DNA from: an uncultured Bacilli bacterium
GTDB taxonomy: Bacteria; Bacillota_I; Bacilli_A; RF39; UBA660
Assembly (NCBI GenBank): GCA_934140575.1
Contig: CAKPBJ010000005.1
Span: 1 to 64,000 of the forward strand
Direction: 5' to 3'
Length of the DNA stretch: 64,000 nucleotides
Both the position numbers and the translations under genes were made by a program. The notes below the pieces were generated by a model. The model saw only the letters and a program-made list of their open reading frames with translations, was not told the DNA's origin and did not search any database. Shown in pieces: positions 17,814 to 25,191 of this stretch (positions within the stretch are counted from its first letter, which is position 1; the number at the start of each line of letters is the position of its first letter).

Positions 17814-18926
17814 ATGAAAATTAGTAAAATTAAATTAGTTAATTTTAGGAACTATTCAAATATGAGTGTCTCATTTAATAAAAATATGAATATTTTTGTA
17901 GGTGATAATGCTCAAGGTAAAACAAATATACTTGAATCAATTATAATTTTAGCTTTAACTAAATCACATAGAGTAGGGAATAACCCTAATATCATTATGT
18001 TTAATAAAAATAAATGTAAGATTAGTGGAGTGATTAGAAAAGATAAAATTATAAAAAAAATGGCTGTTGAAGTGACAAATGAAGATAAAAAACTAAGTAT
18101 AAATGGTAATAATATAAGGAAAGTCGCTGATTATATTTCTAATTTAAATGTAATTGTTTTTACTCCTGATGATTTAGAAATTATAAAGGGTTCTCCTAGT
18201 GTTAGAAGAAATTTACTTAATATTCAATTATCTCAAATTTCACAAAGTTATATAAAAATCTATAATGAATATAATAAATTATTAAAAACACGAAATGAGT
18301 ATTTAAAAATATTATTTAATAATAGTATTGCTGATAAAAATTATTTAGATGTTATCACTGATAAGCTGATTGAGAAAGCTGTATTTATATATCAAAAAAG
18401 AAAAGAATATATAGATATGGTTAATATTTATATTGATAAATATTATAAGGAAATTTCTTTAGATGATGGTATTGTTGTGAAGTATGTTCCTAATATAAAT
18501 TTTGATGATTTTGATTCAGAAAGTTTAAGAAAGAAGTTAAAACATATATTTAAAAAAAATTATATTAAAGAACTTAATTATGGTATGACTATATATGGTC
18601 CACATAGGGATGATTTTTATTTTGAATACAAAAATAATGATTTAAAAATTTATGGTTCTCAGGGACAACAAAAACTAGCTATTTTATCTTTTAAAATATC
18701 AGAAATAGCAATTTTTAAGGAGTTTACTGGAACTAATCCTGTCTTATTACTTGATGATATATTTAGTGAGCTTGATATAAAAAAGAGGAATAAATTACTA
18801 AAAATTATGAATAATGAAGATATTCAAAGTATTATAACTACTACTGATTTAAGAAATATAAATAAGAAGTATGTTGATAATGCATATGTATTCAATGTTA
18901 AAAATGGAAATATAGAAAGAAAGTAG
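17814..18926 (+). CDS. recF: DNA replication and repair protein RecF
   Basis: 370 residues. Walker A GDNAQGKTN at about residue 30, ABC-type signature GSQGQQK near 287 and Walker B VLLLDDIFSEL near 308. Loads RecA at gaps with RecO and RecR. Starts MKISKIKLVNFRNY, the family N-terminus. 8 bp before gyrB. Confidence 0.96.
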   Translation: MKISKIKLVNFRNYSNMSVSFNKNMNIFVGDNAQGKTNILESIIILALTKSHRVGNNPNIIMFNKNKCKISGVIRKDKIIKKMAVEVTNEDKKLSINGNNIRKVADYISNLNVIVFTPDDLEIIKGSPSVRRNLLNIQLSQISQSYIKIYNEYNKLLKTRNEYLKILFNNSIADKNYLDVITDKLIEKAVFIYQKRKEYIDMVNIYIDKYYKEISLDDGIVVKYVPNINFDDFDSESLRKKLKHIFKKNYIKELNYGMTIYGPHRDDFYFEYKNNDLKIYGSQGQQKLAILSFKISEIAIFKEFTGTNPVLLLDDIFSELDIKKRNKLLKIMNNEDIQSIITTTDLRNINKKYVDNAYVFNVKNGNIERK

Positions 18927-18934
18927 GTAGTAAA

Positions 18935-20860
18935 ATGAGTGAGAAAGTAGAATCTAAATATGATTCTTCTGCGATTCAAGTTCTTGAAGGGCTTGAAGCT
19001 GTAAGAAAAAGACCTGGAATGTATATTGGTAGTACAAGTTCTAGAGGTTTACATCATTTAGTATGGGAAATTGTTGATAATGCAATTGATGAGGCATTGG
19101 CTGGTTATTGTACACATATCGAAGTTACTGTATGTAAAGATAATAGTATTATTGTAAAAGATGATGGACGTGGAATACCTGTTGATATTCATCCAAAAAC
19201 AGGTAAAAGTACTGTGGAAACAGTTTATACAGTATTACATGCTGGTGGAAAGTTTGGTGGAGGAGGCTATAAAGTCTCTGGAGGATTACATGGTGTTGGT
19301 GCCAGTGTTGTCAATGCCTTAAGTGATTGGTTAGAAGTAAAAGTATATAAAAATGGAAATGTTTATTATCAACGTTTTAGTAAAGGTGGACATCCAGAAG
19401 ATTCATTAAAAATAATTGATTCATGTGATAAGGATAGAACTGGAACTACAGTTCATTTCTTACCAGATGATGAAATATTTACAGAAACTACTGTCTATGA
19501 TTATGATGTATTGAAAACTAGACTTCAAGAACTTGCATACTTAAATAAAGGTTTAAGAATTACTTTGTATGATGAGAGAGAAGCTGATAAAAAAGATTCT
19601 TTCCACTATGAAGGTGGATTAGTTGAATATGTTCAAATGCTTAATAAAAATAAAAATCCTATTCATGAATCTATTATTGAAGTTGAAGGTGAAGAAAATG
19701 ATATAAGAATAGAAGTTGCTTTGCAATATAATGAAACATATAATTCTAGCATTTATTCATTTGTTAATAATATTATTACACCTGAGGGTGGTACTCATGA
19801 AGATGGTGTTAGAAGAGCTCTTACAAGATGTTTAAATAAGTATGCTTCTAGTGCTGGTATTTTAAAGGAAAAGGATGATCCTCTAACTGGTGATGATGTT
19901 AGAGAAGGTCTTACAATGATTATATCAGCAAAACATCCGAATCCTCAGTTTGAAGGTCAAACAAAAACTAAGCTAGGAAATAGTGAAGTAAGAGGAATAG
20001 CTGATAAGATTTTTTCACAAGCTTTAGAAAGATTTTTAATGGAAAATCCTGATCAAGCTCGTATTATTATTGAAAAGTCAATGACTGCAAGTAGAGCAAG
20101 AGTTGCTGCTAAAAAAGCAAGAGAATTAACTCGTAGAAAAGGTGATTTAGATGTTACTAATTTCTATGGAAAATTATCTGATTGTAAGAGTAAAGATGCT
20201 TCAGTTAGTGAAATTTTCTTAGTCGAGGGTGATTCTGCTGGTGGATCTGCAATTAAGGGTAGAGATAGTATGACACAAGCTATATTGCCTTTACGTGGAA
20301 AGATTTTAAATGTAGAAAAAGCTAGATTAGATAGAGCTTTAAGTAATGAAGAAATTCGTACAATAATTACTGCTTTTGGAACTGGTATTGGAGAAGAATT
20401 TGATTTATCTAAGTTAAGATATCATAAGATAATTATTATGACTGATGCTGATGTTGATGGAAGTCATATTCGTGTATTATTATTAACTTTATTCTATCGC
20501 TTCTTTAGACCAATAGTTGAAGCAGGACATGTATATGCTGCTCAACCTCCATTATTCTGTATAAAACATGGAAAAACTATTAAATATGTTTTAAATGAAG
20601 ATGAAAGAGATGAATATTTAGCAACTTTATCTCCTAATACAAAGTATGATATTGCTCGTATGAAAGGTTTAGGAGAAATGGATGCTGAAGAATTAAATGA
20701 AACTACAATGGATATACATAAGAGAGTTTTAAGACAAATTACTGTTGATGATACAATAGCTGCTGATGAAGTTTTCTCAAAACTTATGGGTGAGGAAGTT
20801 GAACCAAGACGTGAATTTATTGAAACTAATGCTACTTATGTAGAGAATCTTGATGTTTAG
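18935..20860 (+). CDS. gyrB: DNA gyrase subunit B
   Basis: 641 residues. GHKL ATPase domain (EIVDNAIDEALAG, DGRGIPVD, GGLHGVGASVVNAL), transducer, Toprim domain with EGDSAGG and the metal residues of DADVDGSH. Forms A2B2 gyrase that introduces negative supercoils. Position directly before gyrA supports gyrase rather than topoisomerase IV. Confidence 0.97.
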   Translation: MSEKVESKYDSSAIQVLEGLEAVRKRPGMYIGSTSSRGLHHLVWEIVDNAIDEALAGYCTHIEVTVCKDNSIIVKDDGRGIPVDIHPKTGKSTVETVYTVLHAGGKFGGGGYKVSGGLHGVGASVVNALSDWLEVKVYKNGNVYYQRFSKGGHPEDSLKIIDSCDKDRTGTTVHFLPDDEIFTETTVYDYDVLKTRLQELAYLNKGLRITLYDEREADKKDSFHYEGGLVEYVQMLNKNKNPIHESIIEVEGEENDIRIEVALQYNETYNSSIYSFVNNIITPEGGTHEDGVRRALTRCLNKYASSAGILKEKDDPLTGDDVREGLTMIISAKHPNPQFEGQTKTKLGNSEVRGIADKIFSQALERFLMENPDQARIIIEKSMTASRARVAAKKARELTRRKGDLDVTNFYGKLSDCKSKDASVSEIFLVEGDSAGGSAIKGRDSMTQAILPLRGKILNVEKARLDRALSNEEIRTIITAFGTGIGEEFDLSKLRYHKIIIMTDADVDGSHIRVLLLTLFYRFFRPIVEAGHVYAAQPPLFCIKHGKTIKYVLNEDERDEYLATLSPNTKYDIARMKGLGEMDAEELNETTMDIHKRVLRQITVDDTIAADEVFSKLMGEEVEPRREFIETNATYVENLDV

Positions 20861-20869
20861 GAGGGTTTT

Positions 20870-23341
20870 ATGGATAGATTAGAAAAAAACAATATAGTAA
20901 AAGAGGTACAGGATTCGTTTTTAGAGTATTCAATGAGTGTTATTGTTGCTCGTGCATTACCTGACCTTAGAGATGGTTTAAAGCCTGTTCATAGACGTAT
21001 TTTATATTCTATGTATGAATCAGGTTATACACCAGATAAACCTCATAAAAAGAGTGCTAGAATAGTTGGAGATGTTATGGGTAAATATCATCCTCATGGT
21101 GATTCTTCAATTTATGAGGCAATGGTAAGAATGGCCCAAGATTTTTCTTACAGATATATGCTTGTTGATGGTCATGGTAATTTTGGTAATATTGAAGGTT
21201 ATGGTGCAGCTGCAATGCGTTATACTGAATCAAGACTTTCTAAAATATCACTTGAATTATTAAGAAATATTAATAAAGATACAGTTAATTTTACTCCTAA
21301 TTTTGATGAGAGTGAAAGAGAGCCAGAAGTTTTACCTTCAAGATTTCCTAATATATTAGTTAATGGTACGACAGGTATAGCTGTTGGTATGGCAACTAAT
21401 ATTCCTCCTCACAATTTGAGTGAAGTAATTGATGGTTGTGTTGCTTATATTGAAAATCCTGATATTGATTTAGATGGATTAATGAAATATATTAAGGGGC
21501 CTGATTTTCCTACAGGAGCCATTATTCTCGGAAATAGTGGAATAAGAAAAGCTTATGAAACTGGTAGAGGAACAATAACTATTAGAAGTAAGGCTACAAT
21601 TGAGGAAAATAATGGTAAACAACAAATTATAATTGATGAAGTTCCTTATGGAGTTAATACTTTAGAGTTAAAGAATAAAGTTGCTGAATTGGTTCATAAT
21701 AAGACAATCGAAGGTATTGCTGATTATCATTCAGACTTAAAAAATGGTATAAAAATTACGATAACATTAAAAAGAGATGCAAATGCTCAAGTAGTATTAA
21801 ACAAATTATATAAACATACTGCTTTTCAAACATCATATGGAATTATATTTTTGATGCTTGATCAAGGTGTTCCAAAAACTCTTGGTTTAAAGGATATAAT
21901 AGTTAAATATATTGATTATCAAAAAGAAGTTATTATTAGAAGAACTAAATTTGATTTAGATGTTGCTGAAAAAAGAGTACATATATTAGAAGGGTTAAAA
22001 ATAGCTTTAGATAATATTGATGCTGTTATTAAAGTAATTAGAGGTTCTAAATCAGATGAAGAGGCTAGAAATGGATTGATAAATGGTTTTTCATTAACAG
22101 AAATTCAAGCAAATGCAATTTTGGAGATGAGATTGCGTCGTTTAACTGGTTTAGAGCGTGAAAAGATAGAAAATGAACTAAATGACTTACTAAAGACAAT
22201 TGCTGAGTTAAAAGCCATTTTAGCTAGTGATGAGAGGATATTAGAGGTTATTAAGAATGAATTATTAGAAATTAAACAAAAATTTGGCGATGAGAGACGT
22301 ACTAATATTGATATGACTGCAATTGAATATATTGAAGATGAATCTCTTATACCAGAAGAAGATATTATTATTAATTTGACTAATAATGGTTATATTAAGA
22401 GATTAAGAAGTGATACTTATAAAACTCAAAATAGAGGTGGAGTTGGTATTAAGGGTATGTCAACAAATGAGGAAGATTTTGTTGAAAAAATACTTTCTAT
22501 GAGTACACACGATTGGATTTTATTCTTCTCTAATAAGGGTAGAGTTTATAGAATGAAGGGTTACGAAGTACCTGAATTTTCTAGACAATCTAAAGGATTA
22601 CCAATTATAAATTTATTGCCACTGGAAAAAGATGAGAACATTAGTTCGATATTGAGTGTTAAACAGGATGATGATTTTACAAAATATTTAATATTTGCTA
22701 CTAAGAATGGTATTGTTAAACGTACTCCGATTGAAGAGTTTGACAGTATTAGAAAAGGTGGTAAAATTGCTATTGTTTTAAAGGAAAATGATGAATTAAT
22801 AAGTGTAAAAAAGACTTGTGGAAAAAATGAAATTGTAATCGGAGCAAGTAATGGACGTATGGTTCGATTTGATGAGAATGAAGTTAGATCTATGGGTAGA
22901 AGTAGTTCTGGTGTTAAAGGTATTGATCTTGATGGTGCTATAGTTGTTGGTGCGGAGGTTGTTGAACCTGGACATATGGTTCTTATAGTTACTGAGAATG
23001 GTTATGGAAAACAAACTTTGATTGATGAATATAGATTAACTCATAGAGGCAGTAAAGGAGTAAAGGCTTTAAATATCACAGAAAAGAATGGTACAATGGT
23101 TTCTTTAAAAACTCTAATGCCAAATGCTCATCTTGATTTAATGATTATGACTGATAATGGTATTATTATTAAACTTCCTTTAGAGCAAGTTTCTACTTTG
23201 AAAAGAGCTACACAAGGTGTTAGATTAATGAATTTAAAAGAAGGTCAAAAAGTAACTACAGTAGCTTTAGTTGAAAAAGAAGTTGAAGAAGAAGATAATT
23301 CTGAGAATAATTCAGAAGAGTCAAGTATAGAAGAAGCATAA
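20870..23341 (+). CDS. gyrA: DNA gyrase subunit A
   Basis: 823 residues. Winged-helix and tower core with the catalytic Tyr in AAMRYTE (about 121) and the quinolone pocket GDSSIYE, Ser kept at the first key position. C-terminal six-blade beta-pinwheel. The GyrA box reads QNRGGVG, a departure from the usual Q(R/K)RGG(R/K)G. Acidic Glu/Ser-rich tail. AGGAGGG start site 9 bp after gyrB. Confidence 0.97.
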   Translation: MDRLEKNNIVKEVQDSFLEYSMSVIVARALPDLRDGLKPVHRRILYSMYESGYTPDKPHKKSARIVGDVMGKYHPHGDSSIYEAMVRMAQDFSYRYMLVDGHGNFGNIEGYGAAAMRYTESRLSKISLELLRNINKDTVNFTPNFDESEREPEVLPSRFPNILVNGTTGIAVGMATNIPPHNLSEVIDGCVAYIENPDIDLDGLMKYIKGPDFPTGAIILGNSGIRKAYETGRGTITIRSKATIEENNGKQQIIIDEVPYGVNTLELKNKVAELVHNKTIEGIADYHSDLKNGIKITITLKRDANAQVVLNKLYKHTAFQTSYGIIFLMLDQGVPKTLGLKDIIVKYIDYQKEVIIRRTKFDLDVAEKRVHILEGLKIALDNIDAVIKVIRGSKSDEEARNGLINGFSLTEIQANAILEMRLRRLTGLEREKIENELNDLLKTIAELKAILASDERILEVIKNELLEIKQKFGDERRTNIDMTAIEYIEDESLIPEEDIIINLTNNGYIKRLRSDTYKTQNRGGVGIKGMSTNEEDFVEKILSMSTHDWILFFSNKGRVYRMKGYEVPEFSRQSKGLPIINLLPLEKDENISSILSVKQDDDFTKYLIFATKNGIVKRTPIEEFDSIRKGGKIAIVLKENDELISVKKTCGKNEIVIGASNGRMVRFDENEVRSMGRSSSGVKGIDLDGAIVVGAEVVEPGHMVLIVTENGYGKQTLIDEYRLTHRGSKGVKALNITEKNGTMVSLKTLMPNAHLDLMIMTDNGIIIKLPLEQVSTLKRATQGVRLMNLKEGQKVTTVALVEKEVEEEDNSENNSEESSIEEA

Positions 23342-23356
23342 GGCTTCTTTTTTTTT
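23332..23356 (+). terminator. Terminator after gyrA
   Basis: AGAAGC, ATAAG loop, GCTTCT, then eight or more T. Overlaps the stop codon; it separates gyrA from the parS/NBS array. Confidence 0.85.
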
Positions 23357-23370
23357 AATTGTTTAAAATT

Positions 23371-23396
23371 AAAATTATTTCCCGGGAAATAATTTT
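23371..23396. promoter_or_regulatory. Noc-binding site 1 (NBS)
   Basis: Core ATTTCCCGGGAAAT at 23377-23390 matches the B. subtilis Noc site; the palindrome is perfect over 26 bp. The first gene-free 1.2 kb after gyrA opens with it. Confidence 0.85.
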
Positions 23397-23404
23397 ATGT
23401 TTAA

Positions 23405-23458
23405 TTTAAGCAATTTACATTAGCATTTGTACATCTTTAATAATTTAAATTGCTTAAA
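23405..23458. repeat. 13-bp inverted repeat between NBS 1 and the first parS-like site
   Basis: TTTAAGCAATTTA (23405-23417) and its complement TAAATTGCTTAAA (23446-23458), 28 bp apart. It could extrude or bind a dimeric protein; no T run follows, so it is not a terminator. Confidence 0.55.
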
Positions 23459-23520
23459 ATGCATTTTGTTTAAACCTATACTTTCCACACATTTTGTTAT
23501 TTTATGTATGATGTATAATA

Positions 23521-23534
23521 GTTTCACGTGGAAC
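23521..23534. promoter_or_regulatory. Imperfect parS site
   Basis: GTTTCACGTGGAAC, one mismatch from the parS core GTTTCACGTGAAAC. A DnaA-box-like CTTTCCACA lies upstream at 23481-23489. Confidence 0.65.
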
Positions 23535-23609
23535 ATTTATATTTTTTCACAAATATAGTTACAAATAAATCTAGTAAATTTACATATCAATAGGATTTGG
23601 GAAATATCT

Positions 23610-23635
23610 AAAATTATTTCCCGGGAAATAATTTT
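23610..23635. promoter_or_regulatory. Noc-binding site 2
   Basis: The same 26-bp palindrome as at 23371-23396, base for base; core ATTTCCCGGGAAAT at 23616-23629. It ends 14 bp before the first perfect parS. Confidence 0.85.
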
Positions 23636-23649
23636 AAAATTAAATGTTA

Positions 23650-23665
23650 TGTTTCACGTGAAACA
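23650..23665. promoter_or_regulatory. parS: parS site 1 (perfect)
   Basis: TGTTTCACGTGAAACA, identical to the consensus ParB site. Followed after 2 bp by CTTTCCACA (23668-23676), a DnaA-box variant. First base of tandem unit 1. Confidence 0.92.
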
Positions 23666-23790
23666 TTCTTTCCACAGAAAAAGCAGAAAATATAAAATTA
23701 ATTAATTATATAAACTTTTTTTGTTGTAAAATTTAAATAAAGTTTATATTTTATTGGCGTTGAAATAATTATTATGTTTAAATTTATAAT

Positions 23791-23805
23791 ATTTTCCCGG
23801 AAATA
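23791..23805. promoter_or_regulatory. Decayed Noc-binding site (unit 1)
   Basis: ATTTTCCCGGAAATA: the NBS with one G missing, which breaks the dyad. The matching place in unit 2 (24199-24214) is intact. Confidence 0.7.
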
Positions 23806-23825
23806 AAAGTTTAATAAATTGGTAA

Positions 23826-23841
23826 TGTTTCACGTGAAACA
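23826..23841. promoter_or_regulatory. parS: parS site 2 with abutting DnaA box
   Basis: TGTTTCACGTGAAACA (perfect), followed with no gap by the perfect DnaA box TTATCCACA at 23842-23850. Confidence 0.92.
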
Positions 23842-24062
23842 TTATCCACAAGAAAAGTTGAAATACTATGATAATATAAATTTTCAACAAAAAAAGTGAT
23901 AATTAGCATAAAATATTATATTTTATAGAATGCAGATACTTATATAACTTATAATAGTATTGATTCTTATATTTTTCTTAAATATCAACAAATATTGAGT
24001 GTTATATCTAATTTTATTACTCTTTTTTATGTTGTCTATATAAAAAATATAATTTAAATTTA

Positions 24063-24078
24063 TGTTTCACGTGAAACG
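24063..24078. promoter_or_regulatory. parS: parS site 3 with abutting DnaA box
   Basis: TGTTTCACGTGAAACG, last base off consensus, followed with no gap by TTATCCACA at 24079-24087. First base of tandem unit 2. Confidence 0.9.
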
Positions 24079-24198
24079 TTATCCACAGAAAAAGTAGAAA
24101 ATATAAAATTAATTAATTATATAAACATTTTTTTGTAAAATTTATATATAGTTAATATTTTATTGGTGTTTAAATAATTATTATATTTAAATTTATAA

Positions 24199-24214
24199 TA
24201 TTTCCCGGGAAATA
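24199..24214. promoter_or_regulatory. Noc-binding site 3
   Basis: TATTTCCCGGGAAATA, a perfect dyad matching the Noc consensus, inside tandem unit 2. Confidence 0.85.
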
Positions 24215-24234
24215 AATGTTTAATAAATTAGTAA

Positions 24235-24250
24235 TGTTTCACGTGAAACT
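24235..24250. promoter_or_regulatory. parS: parS site 4 with DnaA box
   Basis: TGTTTCACGTGAAACT, last base off consensus, then TTATCCACA at 24252-24260 after a 1-bp gap. Confidence 0.9.
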
Positions 24251-24478
24251 ATTATCCACAAGAAAAGTTGAAATACTATGATAAAATAAATTTTCAACAA
24301 AAAAAGCGATAATTAGCATAAAATATTATTGTTTTTATAGAATGCAGATACTTATATATCTTATAATAGTAATAATTCTCTAATTTTTCTTAAATATCAA
24401 CAAATATTGAGTGTTATATCTAATTTTATTACTCTTTTTTATTTATATTTTCTATATAAAAAATATAATTTAAATTTA

Positions 24479-24494
24479 TGTTTCACGTGAAACA
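24479..24494. promoter_or_regulatory. parS: parS site 5 with DnaA box
   Basis: TGTTTCACGTGAAACA (perfect), then TTATCCACA at 24497-24505 after 2 bp. Closes the array; the next 60 bp lead into the SRP RNA promoter. Confidence 0.92.
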
Positions 24495-24569
24495 ATTTAT
24501 CCACAAAAAATGATAATAATTGAATTTAAAGAAAAAAAGTCACAAATATTATTAATAATTATATTTATA

Positions 24570-24598
24570 TTTACTTTTTCAGCAGTTTATAATACAAT
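24570..24598 (+). promoter_or_regulatory. Promoter of the SRP RNA
   Basis: TTTACT (24570-24575), 17-bp spacer, TACAAT (24593-24598); predicted start about 24604, at the base of the SRP hairpin. TATAAT at 24588-24593 is an overlapping alternative. Confidence 0.65.
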
Positions 24599-24601
24599 AT
24601 G

Positions 24602-24680
24602 TATGTGCAATGAAAGTGATTGAAACAGGTCAGGATTGGAAAATAGCAGCCTTAAGGTCCTCCTTTCATGTGCACTTTTT
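24602..24680 (+). ncRNA. ffs: Signal recognition particle RNA (small bacterial type)
   Basis: The conserved apical part GGTCAGG...GGAAAATAGCAGCC is present, flanked by arms TGCAATGAAAG (24606-24616) and CTTTCATGTGCA (24663-24674) that close one long hairpin; a CTTTTT run follows. This is the short, Alu-less SRP RNA that binds Ffh. Just upstream of tadA/dnaX, as scr is in Bacillus. Confidence 0.93.
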
Positions 24681-24695
24681 ATTTTGGAGGAATTT

Positions 24696-25145
24696 ATGAA
24701 TTTAAAATATATGGAAGAAGCGTTTAATTGTGCTAAAGTTGCTTATAATCTTGATGAGGTGCCAATTGGGGCTGTAATTGTAAAAAATAATGTTATTATT
24801 GGTCGTGGTTATAATAAAAAAGAAAAAAATATGTCTGTTATTGCTCATGCTGAAATTATCGCTATAGAGGAAGCAGCAAAATATTTAAATAATTGGAGGT
24901 TAGATGGATGTGATATTTATGTAACTCTTGATCCTTGTCCTATGTGTGCAAGTGCAATTAAGCAATCACGAATAAGAAATGTGTATTCTGCATGTAATAA
25001 TTCATTTATAAATAACGAAAAAATTTTAAAATTAATTTTTGAAAGTGATAATACAAATCCTAGTGTCAATTATGCTTCTAATTTAAATGTTGAAAAATCA
25101 CAAAAAATGATGAATAGTTTTTTTAAAAAGCAAAGAAATGATTAA
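24696..25145 (+). CDS. tadA: tRNA adenosine(34) deaminase TadA
   Basis: 149 residues from ATG 24696 behind GGAGG; a longer reading frame would run back into the SRP RNA. Zinc-deaminase motif HAE (about residue 51) with PCPMCASA, as in TadA. It converts A34 to inosine in tRNA-Arg(ACG). Confidence 0.95.
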   Translation: MNLKYMEEAFNCAKVAYNLDEVPIGAVIVKNNVIIGRGYNKKEKNMSVIAHAEIIAIEEAAKYLNNWRLDGCDIYVTLDPCPMCASAIKQSRIRNVYSACNNSFINNEKILKLIFESDNTNPSVNYASNLNVEKSQKMMNSFFKKQRND

Positions 25146-25160
25146 AATCTTTGCTTTTAT
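25126..25160 (+). terminator. Terminator after tadA
   Basis: AAAAGCAAAGA (25126-25136) pairs with TCTTTGCTTTT (25148-25158). Directly followed by TGT-TATAAT (25160-25168), an extended -10 that would serve dnaX. Confidence 0.65.
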
Positions 25161-25191
25161 GTTATAATAGTTTTTAATTGGAGGGATGAAT

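Larger units (their letters stand above)
23650..24478. repeat. Tandem duplication of a ~413-bp parS-NBS-parS unit
   Basis: Unit 1 (23650-24062, 413 bp) and unit 2 (24063-24478, 416 bp) align along their whole length with scattered substitutions and small indels. Each holds, in order: parS plus DnaA box, an AT-rich stretch, an NBS, a second parS plus DnaA box, then about 230 bp containing a GTTGAAA...TTTCAAC inverted repeat. A third copy of the left end (parS plus DnaA box) begins at 24479. No plausible reading frame is visible in either unit. Confidence 0.9.

Noticed and set aside
23650..24494. Tandem array as a CRISPR or plasmid iteron region
   Set aside because: The repeated palindromes are exact parS and Noc sites, spaced about 170-240 bp; no Rep gene and no spacer-repeat pattern.
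24636..24695. Upstream extension of tadA
   Set aside because: Lies within the SRP RNA; the ATG at 24696 has the GGAGG and the family N-terminus.
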